DNA of 53,361 nt, taken from assembly GCA_944384515.1 (NCBI GenBank), contig CALWTU010000032.1:1-53361 (forward strand), read 5' to 3'. The first letter of the stretch is position 1. The number at the start of each line of letters is the position of its first letter. Positions 17,451 to 26,101 of this stretch are shown piece by piece. The position numbers and the translations under genes are program-made. The notes under the pieces were generated by a model, which saw only the letters and a program-made list of their open reading frames with translations, was not told where the DNA came from and did no database searches. This stretch comes from an uncultured Clostridia bacterium (lineage in GTDB: Bacteria > Bacillota > Clostridia > Oscillospirales > CAG-272).

Positions 17451-18881
17451 ATGTTGGATATCAAAGATTTTAACGCAGACGAAAAGGTATATCGCTTCTT
17501 TGAGCTGATATCCTCGGTTGCGCGCGGTTCCGGAAACACCGCAAATATTGCAGGGCTGCTTGTAAGCTTTGCAAAAGAAAGAGGACTTTACTCTTACAGA
17601 GATGCAAGCGATAATGTTATAATAAAAAAACCTGCCACGGCAGGATATGAGTCGCACCCCGCACTAATTCTGCAAAGCCACACGGATATGGTGCTTGACA
17701 AAACCGCTGACTGCACAAAGGACCTTGAAAAAGAGGGAGTGGAAATCTACCGTGACGGCGATTTTCTCCGTGCAAGAGGCACAACCCTCGGAGCAGACGA
17801 CGGAATAGGCGTTGCGCTGACGCTTGCCGTTCTGGATTCAAAGGATCTCCCGCATCCTGCAATCGAAGCGGTATTTACATCAAATGAGGAGACGGGACTT
17901 ATCGGTGCGACAAACCTTGACGCATCAAATCTCACGGCAAAGCTGATGATAAACCTCGACTCAGATGAAGAGGGTGTATTTACGGTGGGATGCGCAGGAG
18001 GCGGAAGAATTGACATACGGTTTGATTTTGATAAGACCGAGGAGACCGATTTCTTCTACAAACTTACGGTAAGCGGACTCAAAGGCGGTCACAGCGGCGC
18101 CGAGATCCACAAAAACCGTGCAAACGCAATTAAAGTTTTAGCAGAGGCGCTCGCAACACTTCCCAATGTTAAAATAGCCGAGATAAACGGCGGAAACGCT
18201 GATAACGCCATACCGAGAAGCGCAGAGTGCTGTTTTGCAAGCGATACTATCTACAAAAATTATCCCGGTAAGGAAGGACTGTTTTCCTTCATTACAGAGA
18301 AATACTCTAAAATCGAGCCGGATATTTGTGTAAAAATCGAGAAAGTTATAAAAGAGGCGCGCGTATTTTCCGTTTCCGACAGTGCCGAGATCATACGCTA
18401 TCTGACAGAGACCCCATATGGCGTGCTTGAAATGAGCGGAGAGGTAGACGGACTCGTTGAAACAAGCGCAAACCCCGGTATTATCATGTCCGACGGTAAC
18501 GGCGTCACCGTCACAACATCGGTACGCTCCGCAAAAAACGCAAAAAAAGAAGAGTTGTGCGGCAAAATAAACGAGCTTAGCCGACTGCGCGGCGCAAAAT
18601 ACTCCCTGAGATCTCCCTACCCTGCCTGGGAGTACAAAAAGGACTCCGTTTTGCGTGAGAAAATGAGAAATGTCTATTTTGACATGTACAAAAAAGAACC
18701 ACAGATACTGATTATTCATGCAGGTCTTGAATGCGGAATTTTCTCAAACAAAATAGACGGACTTGACTGTGTATCCATGGGACCTGACAATTTTGATATA
18801 CACACAACCGAGGAGCGCCTGTCAATATCATCCGTTAACCGTGTTTGGGAATATCTGAAAAAAGTACTGAAAGAAATATAA
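17451..18881 (+). CDS. pepD: Cytosolic beta-Ala-His / non-specific dipeptidase PepD
   Basis: A two-zinc dipeptidase of family M20 that hydrolyses a broad range of dipeptides in the cytosol. Metal ligands and catalytic residues are seen in LQSHTDMV (His77, Asp79), LGADDGIGVA (Asp116/117) and SNEETGL (Glu146, Glu147), with a late His in IHAGLECGIF. GGHSGAEIHKNRANAIK is characteristic of PepD. Length 476 is normal. AAGAGGA provides the ribosome site. It is followed 12 bases later by the M29 aminopeptidase, so peptides could be trimmed and split by the same transcription unit. Confidence 0.95.
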   Translation: MLDIKDFNADEKVYRFFELISSVARGSGNTANIAGLLVSFAKERGLYSYRDASDNVIIKKPATAGYESHPALILQSHTDMVLDKTADCTKDLEKEGVEIYRDGDFLRARGTTLGADDGIGVALTLAVLDSKDLPHPAIEAVFTSNEETGLIGATNLDASNLTAKLMINLDSDEEGVFTVGCAGGGRIDIRFDFDKTEETDFFYKLTVSGLKGGHSGAEIHKNRANAIKVLAEALATLPNVKIAEINGGNADNAIPRSAECCFASDTIYKNYPGKEGLFSFITEKYSKIEPDICVKIEKVIKEARVFSVSDSAEIIRYLTETPYGVLEMSGEVDGLVETSANPGIIMSDGNGVTVTTSVRSAKNAKKEELCGKINELSRLRGAKYSLRSPYPAWEYKKDSVLREKMRNVYFDMYKKEPQILIIHAGLECGIFSNKIDGLDCVSMGPDNFDIHTTEERLSISSVNRVWEYLKKVLKEI

Positions 18882-18893
18882 GAGGATTTGAAA

Positions 18894-20120
18894 ATGAACA
18901 AAAACAGACTTAAAAATTATGCAAAGCTTATTGCAAAATCAGGTGTAAACGTACAGAAAGGACAGGATGTAATTATAAGCTGCGAGCTTGACCAGCCCGA
19001 ATTTATAAAGATGCTTGTCGACGAGTGCTACAAGGCAGGTGCGCGTCTTGTGCGTGTTGAGTGGTCATATCAGGATCTTGCAAAGCTGCACTATAAACAC
19101 GCAAAGGAGAGCGTGCTTGAAAAATTTGAAAAATGGGAGATAGAGAAACTGAACCATCAGGTTGAAACTCTGCCGTGCAGAATATATATCCTCTCAGAGG
19201 ATCCCGACGGGCTTTCCGGTATAAACCTCAAAAAGTTTGCCAAGGTAAACTCTGCCCGTGCCAAGACAATAAAACCGATAAGACAGAAAATGGAGAACAA
19301 ATATCAGTGGTGTATCGCCGCTGTGCCCAGCGTGAAGTGGGCTAAGAAGCTCTTCCCCGACAAGAGGGCAAGCGTTGCGGTCGAGATGCTGTGGGAGGCA
19401 ATCCTCAAGGCATCCCGTGTAGACGAGGATCCTATCAAGGCGTGGGAAAACCACAACAATAATCTCAGCCACAGATGCGACTACCTCAACTCGCTGAAGA
19501 TAAAGGAGCTCTGCTACTCCGCATCAAACGGAACCAATCTGAGAGTAGGTCTTATCCCCGAGGCGCAGTTCTGCGCAGGAGGAGAAAGGACGCAGTCCAC
19601 AGGCTACTATTTCAACCCCAACATTCCGACGGAGGAAACATTCACATCCCCCAAAAAGGGAGATGCAGACGGCATTGTATATTCCTCCATGCCTCTTTCC
19701 TATCAGGGACAGCTTATAGAAAACTTCTACTTTGAGTTTGAGGGAGGAAAGATCGTAAAAGCAGGAGCGGAAAAGAACGAGGAGCTGCTCAAAGAGATGA
19801 TAAGCATAGACGAGGGTGCAAAATACCTCGGTGAATGCGCTCTTGTACCCTACTCATCTCCTATCAGGGAGAGCGGAATTCTCTTCTACAACACTCTCTT
19901 TGACGAGAACGCCGCATGCCACCTCGCTATCGGAAGAGGCTTTACAAATCTGATTTCAGACTACGAAAAATATACCGACGAGCAGCTGCACGAAATGGGT
20001 ATAAACGACTCTGCAACTCATGTAGATTTCATGATTGGAACAAAAGACCTTTCAATCAAGGCTAAATGCGAAGACGGCAGAATAGTGGATATTTTCAAAG
20101 ACGGAGAATGGGCGTTTTAA
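18894..20120 (+). CDS. M29 family aminopeptidase
   Basis: A metallo-aminopeptidase of family M29 (thermophilic metalloprotease, AmpS/PepS type), cytosolic, with a dinuclear metal site. Recognisable family stretches are VQKGQDVIISCELDQPEF near the start, RQKMENKYQWCIAAVP, and the metal-ligand region with GGERTQST, IPTEETFTSP, HLAIGRGF and THVDFMIGT. Length 408 is normal. The ATG at 18894 is preferred over a TTG at 18888 because AGAGGA ends 7 bases before the ATG. It is cotranscribed with pepD. Confidence 0.92.
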   Translation: MNKNRLKNYAKLIAKSGVNVQKGQDVIISCELDQPEFIKMLVDECYKAGARLVRVEWSYQDLAKLHYKHAKESVLEKFEKWEIEKLNHQVETLPCRIYILSEDPDGLSGINLKKFAKVNSARAKTIKPIRQKMENKYQWCIAAVPSVKWAKKLFPDKRASVAVEMLWEAILKASRVDEDPIKAWENHNNNLSHRCDYLNSLKIKELCYSASNGTNLRVGLIPEAQFCAGGERTQSTGYYFNPNIPTEETFTSPKKGDADGIVYSSMPLSYQGQLIENFYFEFEGGKIVKAGAEKNEELLKEMISIDEGAKYLGECALVPYSSPIRESGILFYNTLFDENAACHLAIGRGFTNLISDYEKYTDEQLHEMGINDSATHVDFMIGTKDLSIKAKCEDGRIVDIFKDGEWAF

Positions 20121-20130
20121 TGCCGTCTTT
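20097..20130 (+). terminator. Possible weak terminator of pepD-M29
   Basis: AAAGACGG (20097-20104) pairs with CCGTCTTT (20123-20130) across the last codons and stop of the M29 gene. The U tract is poor (ATT). Confidence 0.4.
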
Positions 20131-20251
20131 ATTCCGCAACAGTTTAACTCAGATATATTTTAATGAAAAGTCAAAATAAAGATGACAGATACGGAAATTA
20201 TACGAAATAAAATAAAAATCTTATGTTTTTTCAAAAAAATCAAAAAAACAC

Positions 20252-20280
20252 TTGCATTTTTGCGTTATTTATGGTATAAT
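20252..20280 (+). promoter_or_regulatory. Sigma-A promoter for rpmB
   Basis: TTGCAT (20252-20257), 17-base spacer, perfect TATAAT (20275-20280); leader of about 70 bases before the rpmB ATG. No gene is seen in the 236 bases between the M29 gene and rpmB. Confidence 0.8.
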
Positions 20281-20356
20281 ACTGTTCGTCAATTTGTGAT
20301 AACAAATAATATTAATATAAAATTCCGACTTTGTCGAGATTTTAGGAGGTGTCATA

Positions 20357-20542
20357 ATGGCTAAATGTAGCATTTGCGGTAAGGGCGTTACTTTCGGACA
20401 CAACGTTTCCCACTCCAACCGTAAGACAAACAGAACTTGGAAGCCCAACATTCGCAAGGTAAAAGCAGTTGTTAACGGTACAAACTGTTCCGTTTATGTT
20501 TGCTCCCGTTGCCTTCGTTCAGGAAAAGTTGAGCGCGCTTAA
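20357..20542 (+). CDS. rpmB: 50S ribosomal protein L28
   Basis: A 61-residue large-subunit ribosomal protein. It begins MAKCSICGKGVTFGHNVSHS, contains RTWKPNIRKVK and ends with a VCSRCLRSGK segment. Two CxxC pairs (Cys4/Cys7 and the pair near residue 50) mark the zinc-containing C+ form, rather than the C- paralogue found in some zinc-regulated duplicates. A strong AGGAGGT ribosome site stands before the ATG. Monocistronic between its own promoter and terminator. Confidence 0.97.
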   Translation: MAKCSICGKGVTFGHNVSHSNRKTNRTWKPNIRKVKAVVNGTNCSVYVCSRCLRSGKVERA

Positions 20543-20557
20543 TCGTTCGTCTGGAAT

Positions 20558-20596
20558 AAAAAGAGATAGCTTTGATTTTTGCGGCTATCTCTTTTT
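20558..20596 (+). terminator. Intrinsic terminator of rpmB
   Basis: 13-bp stem AAAAAGAGATAGC (20558-20570) with 20584-20596, 13-base loop, and a T run that continues past the stem. Confidence 0.92.
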
Positions 20597-20672
20597 TTCT
20601 GATGTATTTGTTTTTTATCTGAATGTTTTATAATTTACGGCTTTTCGGTCGGTTAATTTTTCGAGGTGCGGT

Positions 20673-21464
20673 ATGAAGGTTGCTGTTGTTGACTGCAGAA
20701 TAACAGAAAAATGCGAGGCGGCTCTCATTGATGAGGGGTTTGATGTAATCAAACTTGCGCCGTACCCGACGGTTGCAAAGCCTGTTGCATCGCACACAGA
20801 TATCATTATTTTTAACCACGCAAACACCCTGATTATATCGAAAGAGTACGCAAAGCTCTATCCCGACATATATGAAAAATTAAAGAGACTTGAGCGCTTT
20901 GTAAACATCATACTCTCGGATACGGTTCCGACAGGCGATTATCCGACCGACGCCGTCTTTAACGCCCTTGCGGCAGGAGATAAGCTGTTTATAAAAACAG
21001 ACAGCGCCTCCGAGAGTATCATAGAATACGCAAAATCAAACAACCTTAAGATTGTGCACACAAAACAGGGTTACCCAAAATGCACTGTTCTGTCGTTTGC
21101 AGGATGTGCCGTTACAGCCGACACAGGTATGGCAAAAATACTCAAAAGAGAAGGAATAAAGGTCTTTAAAATATCCGACTCCGACATTTCACTCTACCCG
21201 TACAAATACGGCTTTATCGGCGGATGTGCCGGGGTTTACAAAAAGAATATATTTTTTCTCGGCAACATCGAAAAGCATCCCGACTTCTCGATAATCCGCG
21301 AGGCAGCCGCCGCACAGGGATACACGCTAAAGAGCCTCTCGGATGAAAATCTAACCGATCTCGGCGGAATCCTCTTTTTTGATGATGACATTCATAATAG
21401 CTGTGAAAACAGGAATGAGGAGCAGTCCCAAAAAACCGAAGAAGTAGTACCCCGTGTAAAGTAA
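20673..21464 (+). CDS. DUF6873 family protein with antisense-overlapping tail
   Basis: A 263-residue protein resembling the DUF6873 family, thought to have the fold of guanidine-modifying enzymes; function not known. KVAVVDCRI opens it, with VHTKQGYPKCTV, TADTGMAKIL and FIGGCAGVY in the body. The family-like part appears to end at LTDLGGILF near 21380. The remaining 27 or so residues are hydrophilic and are encoded on the reverse of the AI-2E transporter gene, with which this gene shares 114 bases tail to tail. Loss of an earlier stop codon is a likely cause. No terminator lies between the two genes. Confidence 0.75.
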   Translation: MKVAVVDCRITEKCEAALIDEGFDVIKLAPYPTVAKPVASHTDIIIFNHANTLIISKEYAKLYPDIYEKLKRLERFVNIILSDTVPTGDYPTDAVFNALAAGDKLFIKTDSASESIIEYAKSNNLKIVHTKQGYPKCTVLSFAGCAVTADTGMAKILKREGIKVFKISDSDISLYPYKYGFIGGCAGVYKKNIFFLGNIEKHPDFSIIREAAAAQGYTLKSLSDENLTDLGGILFFDDDIHNSCENRNEEQSQKTEEVVPRVK

Positions 21465-22394
21465 AATGATGCTCAGCACCGGGTGCAGTCCTAAGTTTTT
21501 ACCGAGAATTTTTGGTTCGGCAATCTGCCTTATTATCTGATGGACGACTAAAAGAAGTATCAGTCCGACGCACATGAAAACATCTCCCCATATAAAAGAG
21601 TATATACTCCACGGTATAAGCACAACGCCTACGCCCAACAGCGGCAGTGCGTCAAGCACGGCGACCACAAGCGCCAAAATAAGCTGATACTCAACTCTTA
21701 AAATCAAAAATCCGACCAGCATAACGACAAATGTCAAAATCATAATTATAAGGTAGGAACGCAGATATTTCAATAAGATTTTGAGAAAGTTGTTTTTGAA
21801 ATTTACGATTTTTTTCCTTTGATCTTCGTTGAATATACTTAATACTCCCTTATTTATTCCGTCAAGGTCGAGAGAAAAATACAGTGCGGATATTACTGTT
21901 GCAAGTATGAACAGAGCCACTCTCGGAACCGAACCTATAAAGTTGCCGATAAAATCCATTAGTCTGTTCAGTGCGGCATTTGCCATACCGATAAGAGCGT
22001 CTGTTATCTTCTCAATAATCTGTTCCCTGTTCTCCCCCTTAATAATTGTATCAAACGGGTTAAGTATTTTATCAAGTATATCGCTGATATTCATGTTGTT
22101 GTTTTCTACAAGGCTTACAAGTTCTTTTATTCCGAGAACAATTCCCAAGCTCGTCAATCCCAAAATTGCAAGCACTAAGAATATGGTCAGTACCAGACTT
22201 ACGATTTTCGGCGGTATATGGGTGAGATCTGACAGCTTATACGCCAGCGGCCGAACCGAAAATGCCACCGCCCATGCAATCAAAAACGGCAGTACCGCAA
22301 AGAAAATGTACTTAAAGAAAGCATACCCTATAAATGTAAAGGCAATAATCACAATGCCGATGTAAGCTAAGGTTTGTATCTTTTCTCTATTCAT
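21351..22394 (-). CDS. AI-2E family transporter (membrane permease)
   Basis: A 347-residue polytopic membrane protein of the AI-2E/PerM family (PF01594), proposed to export or exchange small molecules; many clostridial members are annotated only by family and some as sporulation protein YtvI. Seven to eight hydrophobic segments are visible, beginning with a hairpin around residues 10-60, and the LLGVGVVLIPWSIYSF and GLLLIPVFTAIM segments near the end are typical. The C-terminal 38 codons overlap the DUF6873 gene on the other strand. The substrate cannot be inferred. Confidence 0.85.
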   Translation of the reverse strand: MNREKIQTLAYIGIVIIAFTFIGYAFFKYIFFAVLPFLIAWAVAFSVRPLAYKLSDLTHIPPKIVSLVLTIFLVLAILGLTSLGIVLGIKELVSLVENNNMNISDILDKILNPFDTIIKGENREQIIEKITDALIGMANAALNRLMDFIGNFIGSVPRVALFILATVISALYFSLDLDGINKGVLSIFNEDQRKKIVNFKNNFLKILLKYLRSYLIIMILTFVVMLVGFLILRVEYQLILALVVAVLDALPLLGVGVVLIPWSIYSFIWGDVFMCVGLILLLVVHQIIRQIAEPKILGKNLGLHPVLSIILLYTGYYFFGFLGLLLIPVFTAIMNVIIKKEDSAEIG

Positions 22395-22465
22395 TTTATC
22401 CCTCGTTTTTTTATTTAATTATAGACTGAAATAAACAAAAATATAACAAAAGGAGACTTTTTATT

Positions 22466-22936
22466 ATGGTTGTTATCGAAATGGAAAACGGCGGTGTAAT
22501 CAAACTCGAATTATACCCCGAACACGCACCCAAAACCGTGGAAAACTTTTTGTCACTTGTAAACTCAGGCTTTTATGACGGACTTACCTTTCACAGAGTA
22601 ATTCCGGGATTTATGATACAGGGCGGCGACCCTCTCGGAAACGGTATGGGCGGCTCTGACAACAAAATCGTCGGCGAATTCAGCGCAAACGGCATAAACA
22701 ACCCCTTAAAGCACACAAGAGGAGTTATCTCCATGGCCCGTGCATTTGATCCCAACTCCGCTTCAAGTCAGTTCTTTATCATGCACGAGGACGCACCCCA
22801 CCTTGACGGTCAGTATGCGGCATTCGGAATGGTTGTAGAGGGAATGGATACGGTTGACGAGATTGCGTCAATACCCACGGATTTCAGAGACAAACCCAAA
22901 GTTGCCGTAAGAATAAAGAAGGTTTATACTGTTTAA
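22466..22936 (+). CDS. ppiB: Cyclophilin-type peptidyl-prolyl isomerase
   Basis: A cytosolic cyclophilin that speeds cis-trans isomerisation of proline peptide bonds. It has the full single-domain length (156 residues) and the active-site segments FHRVIPGFMIQGGDP, SMARAFDPNSASSQFFI and HLDGQYAAFG; no signal peptide. AAAGGAG lies before the ATG. It stands alone, diverging from the AI-2E gene, with a hairpin at 22966 behind it. No convincing promoter was found in the 71 bases between the two genes. Confidence 0.95.
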   Translation: MVVIEMENGGVIKLELYPEHAPKTVENFLSLVNSGFYDGLTFHRVIPGFMIQGGDPLGNGMGGSDNKIVGEFSANGINNPLKHTRGVISMARAFDPNSASSQFFIMHEDAPHLDGQYAAFGMVVEGMDTVDEIASIPTDFRDKPKVAVRIKKVYTV

Positions 22937-22965
22937 AAGATAAAATTACAATATACCTATAAGTA

Positions 22966-23000
22966 AACGGGCGGTCTGCTTTTTGCAAAGACCGCCCGTT
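22966..23000 (+). terminator. Terminator behind ppiB
   Basis: 12-bp GC-rich stem AACGGGCGGTCT (22966-22977) with 22989-23000 and an 11-base loop; the following GGTTTATT is only a modest U tract. Confidence 0.75.
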
Positions 23001-23030
23001 GGTTTATTGCTTTCGATTTTTAAATCAAAA

Positions 23031-23060
23031 CGGCGGGGCTTGAGTTAACAAGACCCGCCG
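23031..23060 (-). terminator. Terminator of the aminosugar operon
   Basis: CGGCGGG (23031-23037) pairs with CCCGCCG (23054-23060), extended by CTT/AAG after one mismatch; on the minus strand it is followed by TTTTGATTT, 44 bases beyond the nagB stop. Confidence 0.75.
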
Positions 23061-23103
23061 GCTTTTATTTATTTTAAGGTCAGTATAAATTTCTTTATCT
23101 GCT

Positions 23104-23868
23104 TCAGTTTGCTTTTACGGCTTCGGGATGCTTTTTCATTATAACCGAAAGAGCTGCACGGTCTGCGCAAACAACAACCTCGCCCTTAAAGAACTGAAGT
23201 ATTGATGCGGGAACCTGAGGTGTAACCTTGCCGAAAAGCGCCTTTTCAAGTATCTCTGCTTTTCCCTCTCCTATTGCAATAAGCAGAACCTTATTGCTCG
23301 CCATAATCTGGCCGACACCCATAGAGAGCGCCTGTGTGGGAACCATATCACGGGTAGCGAAGAAACGGGAGTTTGCGTCAATAGTAGAGTCTGTGAGCTG
23401 TACAAGTCCTGTACCGAGTGAGAAATAATCGCTCGGCTCATTAAATCCGATATGGCCGTTGTTGCCGATACCGAGTACCTGGATATCTATTCCGCCCATG
23501 CTCTCGATAACCTTGTCATATCTCTTGCACTCTGCCTCGGGGTCCTTGCAAAGTCCGCACGGAAGATTTGTATTCTCCTCTTTTATATCTATATGGTCAA
23601 AGAGGTTTTTGTGCATAAAATATGAGTAGCTCTGGTCGTGGTCCTTGCTCAGTCCCACATATTCATCAAGGTTGACACTTCTGACATCCTTAAATGAAAT
23701 CTCGCCGTTTTTACACATTTTTATAAGCTCACTGTACATTCCGATGGGGGATGAACCTGTCGCCAAGCCGAGCACCGCATCGGGCTTGTTCTTTATAACA
23801 TCCGCCATAACCTTGGCTGCGCTTACACCAACATTCTCTGCATTATACGAATAAATTATTTTTATCAT
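23104..23868 (-). CDS. nagB: Glucosamine-6-phosphate deaminase
   Basis: NagB converts glucosamine 6-phosphate to fructose 6-phosphate and ammonia, bringing amino sugars into glycolysis. Family motifs are LGLATGSSPIGMY, VNLDEYVGL with the catalytic Asp, LGIGNNGHIGFNEP with catalytic His, and the active-site lid around FFATRDMVP. The ATG at 23868 is chosen because AAAGGAGC precedes it; an in-frame start six codons earlier overlaps that ribosome site. Length 254 is typical of the short Gram-positive form. It is the last gene of the ROK - NahK-like - NagB operon. No nagA is present, so the deacetylase must lie elsewhere. Confidence 0.95.
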   Translation of the reverse strand: MIKIIYSYNAENVGVSAAKVMADVIKNKPDAVLGLATGSSPIGMYSELIKMCKNGEISFKDVRSVNLDEYVGLSKDHDQSYSYFMHKNLFDHIDIKEENTNLPCGLCKDPEAECKRYDKVIESMGGIDIQVLGIGNNGHIGFNEPSDYFSLGTGLVQLTDSTIDANSRFFATRDMVPTQALSMGVGQIMASNKVLLIAIGEGKAEILEKALFGKVTPQVPASILQFFKGEVVVCADRAALSVIMKKHPEAVKAN

Positions 23869-23882
23869 ATTCTGCTCCTTTA

Positions 23883-24977
23883 TCAAACGTACTTCTTAAC
23901 GATTGCTTTCATTTCTTCAATTCTGCTTTCCATATCGCTGACAAGCTTAAACTGGTTTCTCGCTCTGTCAAGGTTCTGATTAGCTCTCGATGTTCTGAAA
24001 TATGTATCACCATTCAGATAGTCTGTCAAAAATCTCATTCCGCACTCAAATGTCATCATCATTGCGGCATAAGGCAAAAGCTCAATCTCACCCTCTGTAA
24101 GTCCGCCCTTGGCTCCCTCAATAAAGCCCTTTACATAGAGCTCATAAAGGGATATATCAAAATTAACCTTAGAAAGATCTGCCTCATCCTCTGCCGCTGT
24201 TGTAGCGCCGAATCTTATAGAATCTCCAAAGTCGTTCACCGCATAGCCGGGCATTATTGTATCAAGGTCGATAATGCAAAGCGGTCTGTCCGTCTTTTTA
24301 TCAAAAAGAATATTGTTGAGTTTGGTATCGTTGTGGGTAACCTTAAGAGGAAGTTTTCCCTCCTTATGCGCTCTCTCAAACATTGAGGCAAATTCCTGCC
24401 TGTCTGTCGCAAAACGCACATCCTCACTGACAGAGCTAAGTCTTGAACACTTATCCTCTTTCACAGCCTCCATAAGCTGTCTGTATCTGTCCTCTGTATT
24501 ATGGAAGTTAACGATTGTCTCTGTCAGAGTGTCTGCGGGATAGTTGCGCAGAAGATACTGGAAGTTTCCGAACGCAACGGCACAGTGATAAAACTGCTCC
24601 GGTCTCTCAACTCTGTCATAACTCACACTGTCAACCACAAACACGAGCATACGCCAATACTCACCGTCCTCGGTAAGATAAAAATTCTTTCCGTCCTTTG
24701 TCTTGATAACATTGAGAGTTTCTCTCATCGGATCTCCGCCGTTATTTTTAATGATATTGCCGAGATACTCCGTCACCTTGCAGTAATTGTCCATAAGCTG
24801 TTCGGGATCTTTGAATACATTCTTGTTAATCTTCTGGAGGATGTACCAAACCTCTTTATCACCCTCAGCCGTTACAACAAGCCTTGTATCATTTATATGT
24901 CCCGAGCCGTAAGGAGTCGCACTGATAAATTTTCCGCCAATGTCAAACTGTTCTACAATAAACTGTTCCTTTGTCAT
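23883..24977 (-). CDS. nahK: N-acetylhexosamine 1-kinase-like kinase (APH fold)
   Basis: A 364-residue small-molecule kinase of the aminoglycoside-phosphotransferase fold. It closely follows the pattern of Bifidobacterium NahK, which phosphorylates GlcNAc and GalNAc at C1: PYGSGHINDT near residue 23, VTHNDTKLNNILFD as the catalytic loop, IIDLDTIMPG as the metal-binding DxD-like segment, FGDSIRFGA, and MTFECGMRFLTDYL. Lying between a ROK kinase and nagB, it fits amino-sugar salvage, possibly of lacto-N-biose or mucin units; no phosphorylase gene is seen. The symbol reflects resemblance; exact sugar specificity is inferred. Confidence 0.82.
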   Translation of the reverse strand: MTKEQFIVEQFDIGGKFISATPYGSGHINDTRLVVTAEGDKEVWYILQKINKNVFKDPEQLMDNYCKVTEYLGNIIKNNGGDPMRETLNVIKTKDGKNFYLTEDGEYWRMLVFVVDSVSYDRVERPEQFYHCAVAFGNFQYLLRNYPADTLTETIVNFHNTEDRYRQLMEAVKEDKCSRLSSVSEDVRFATDRQEFASMFERAHKEGKLPLKVTHNDTKLNNILFDKKTDRPLCIIDLDTIMPGYAVNDFGDSIRFGATTAAEDEADLSKVNFDISLYELYVKGFIEGAKGGLTEGEIELLPYAAMMMTFECGMRFLTDYLNGDTYFRTSRANQNLDRARNQFKLVSDMESRIEEMKAIVKKYV

Positions 24978-24999
24978 TTTTCCACCTCAAAAAACGTTT

Positions 25000-25956
25000 T
25001 TATTTATTCTGTAATCCCAAAAGTGCCGCGCCGATAATTCCCGCATCATTTCTGAAAGTTGCACACACTACCTTTGTACGCATAACGCCTATGCCGAACG
25101 ACTCGTGATATACCTTCTCACGAAGCGGCCTCATAAGGTTTTCTCCCTCTCTTGAAATACCTCCGCCGACGCATACTACATCCGGCTGGAAAATATTTAT
25201 CGCATTGCTTATTCCGAGCGCAAGATAATCTATAAACTCGTCGACAAGTATCTTGCCGCATGGATCGCCCTGCTCCATGGCAGCAAACGCAGTCTTTCCG
25301 TTAACCCTGTCAAGATTGCCCTCGACATACTTCCACATCAAGCTTTCAGGATAAAGTCCCATCATCCTCTTTGTCTCGCGAATAAGAGCCGTCGCAGAAC
25401 AGTATGCCTCTATGCACCCGCGCTTTCCGCAACCGCATGTTCTGCCACCGGGCACTATAACAGCATGCCCCATTTCAGCGGCAAAACCGTTATTTCCCTC
25501 CCAGATCTTACCGTCGATTATAATTCCGCCTCCGACGCCTGTACCGAGAGTAAATGCTATAAGAGATTTGGCTCCTTTTCCCGAACCCCATACAGCCTCG
25601 GCATATGCTGCCGCATTGGCATCGTTTGCTATGTACACAGGACGGTTGGTTCTCTTACTGAGTATATCGACAAACTTAACATTCTTCCATCCGAGATTGA
25701 ATGCAACCACAACCTCATCTCCCTTAATTACACCGGGAGAGGCTACTCCGATCCACTCAAGGTCGCCCATCTCTATTTCCTGCATTGCGCAAAGCCTGCG
25801 ACAAATTTCCGCTATATCATCAGATATGCTCTCGCAGGACCTGGGGGCATTGGTTTTAACACTGAGCGACTTCACAATAGCTTTTAAATCAAGATCAATC
25901 AGTCCCACGGCAATATTAGTTCCGCCAAGGTCAACACCGATACAGTATTTTGACAT
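25000..25956 (-). CDS. ROK family sugar kinase
   Basis: A 318-residue ATP-dependent sugar kinase of the ROK family. CIGVDLGGTNIAVG (4-17) is the phosphate-binding motif, ASPGVIKGDEV the family loop, ANDANAAAYAE contains the catalytic Asp, and CGCGKRGCIEAYCS is the zinc-binding ROK signature. There is no N-terminal helix-turn-helix, so it is an enzyme and not a repressor. Substrate could be glucose, GlcNAc or ManNAc; the operon favours an amino sugar. First gene of the operon, from the promoter at 26004-26032; AGGAG precedes the ATG. Confidence 0.9.
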   Translation of the reverse strand: MSKYCIGVDLGGTNIAVGLIDLDLKAIVKSLSVKTNAPRSCESISDDIAEICRRLCAMQEIEMGDLEWIGVASPGVIKGDEVVVAFNLGWKNVKFVDILSKRTNRPVYIANDANAAAYAEAVWGSGKGAKSLIAFTLGTGVGGGIIIDGKIWEGNNGFAAEMGHAVIVPGGRTCGCGKRGCIEAYCSATALIRETKRMMGLYPESLMWKYVEGNLDRVNGKTAFAAMEQGDPCGKILVDEFIDYLALGISNAINIFQPDVVCVGGGISREGENLMRPLREKVYHESFGIGVMRTKVVCATFRNDAGIIGAALLGLQNK

Positions 25957-26003
25957 CTTCAGTTCTCCTGTTAAATTTTTATGATACTAATACTCTTTAA
26001 CTA

Positions 26004-26032
26004 ATTATATAACAGTATATTGACAAACGCAA
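26004..26032 (-). promoter_or_regulatory. Sigma-A promoter of the ROK-nahK-nagB operon
   Basis: Minus-strand TTGCGT (26032-26027), 17-base spacer, TATAAT (26009-26004). Its -35 half is interleaved with the -35 box and spacer of the plus-strand regulator promoter. Confidence 0.7.
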
Positions 26033-26048
26033 GTGAAAAAAGTATAAT
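26020..26048 (+). promoter_or_regulatory. Consensus sigma-A promoter of the PocR-AraC operon
   Basis: Perfect TTGACA (26020-26025) and TATAAT (26043-26048) with a 17-base spacer. It shares 26020-26032 with the opposing aminosugar promoter. Confidence 0.9.
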
Positions 26049-26101
26049 ATTTTGTAGAATAGAACAATTTTAGGCTAATTTTACAAGAAAGGCAGACTGT
26101 T

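Noticed and set aside
20182-20364. Small open frame before rpmB
   Set aside because: It spans the rpmB promoter and leader, has no ribosome site or family resemblance, and is AT-driven.
22395-22465. Promoters between the AI-2E gene and ppiB
   Set aside because: TATAAC and TATAAT-like boxes exist on both strands but no acceptable -35 lies at 16-18 bases.
25000-25956. NagC-type ROK repressor
   Set aside because: No N-terminal helix-turn-helix is present; the chain begins directly with the nucleotide-binding motif.
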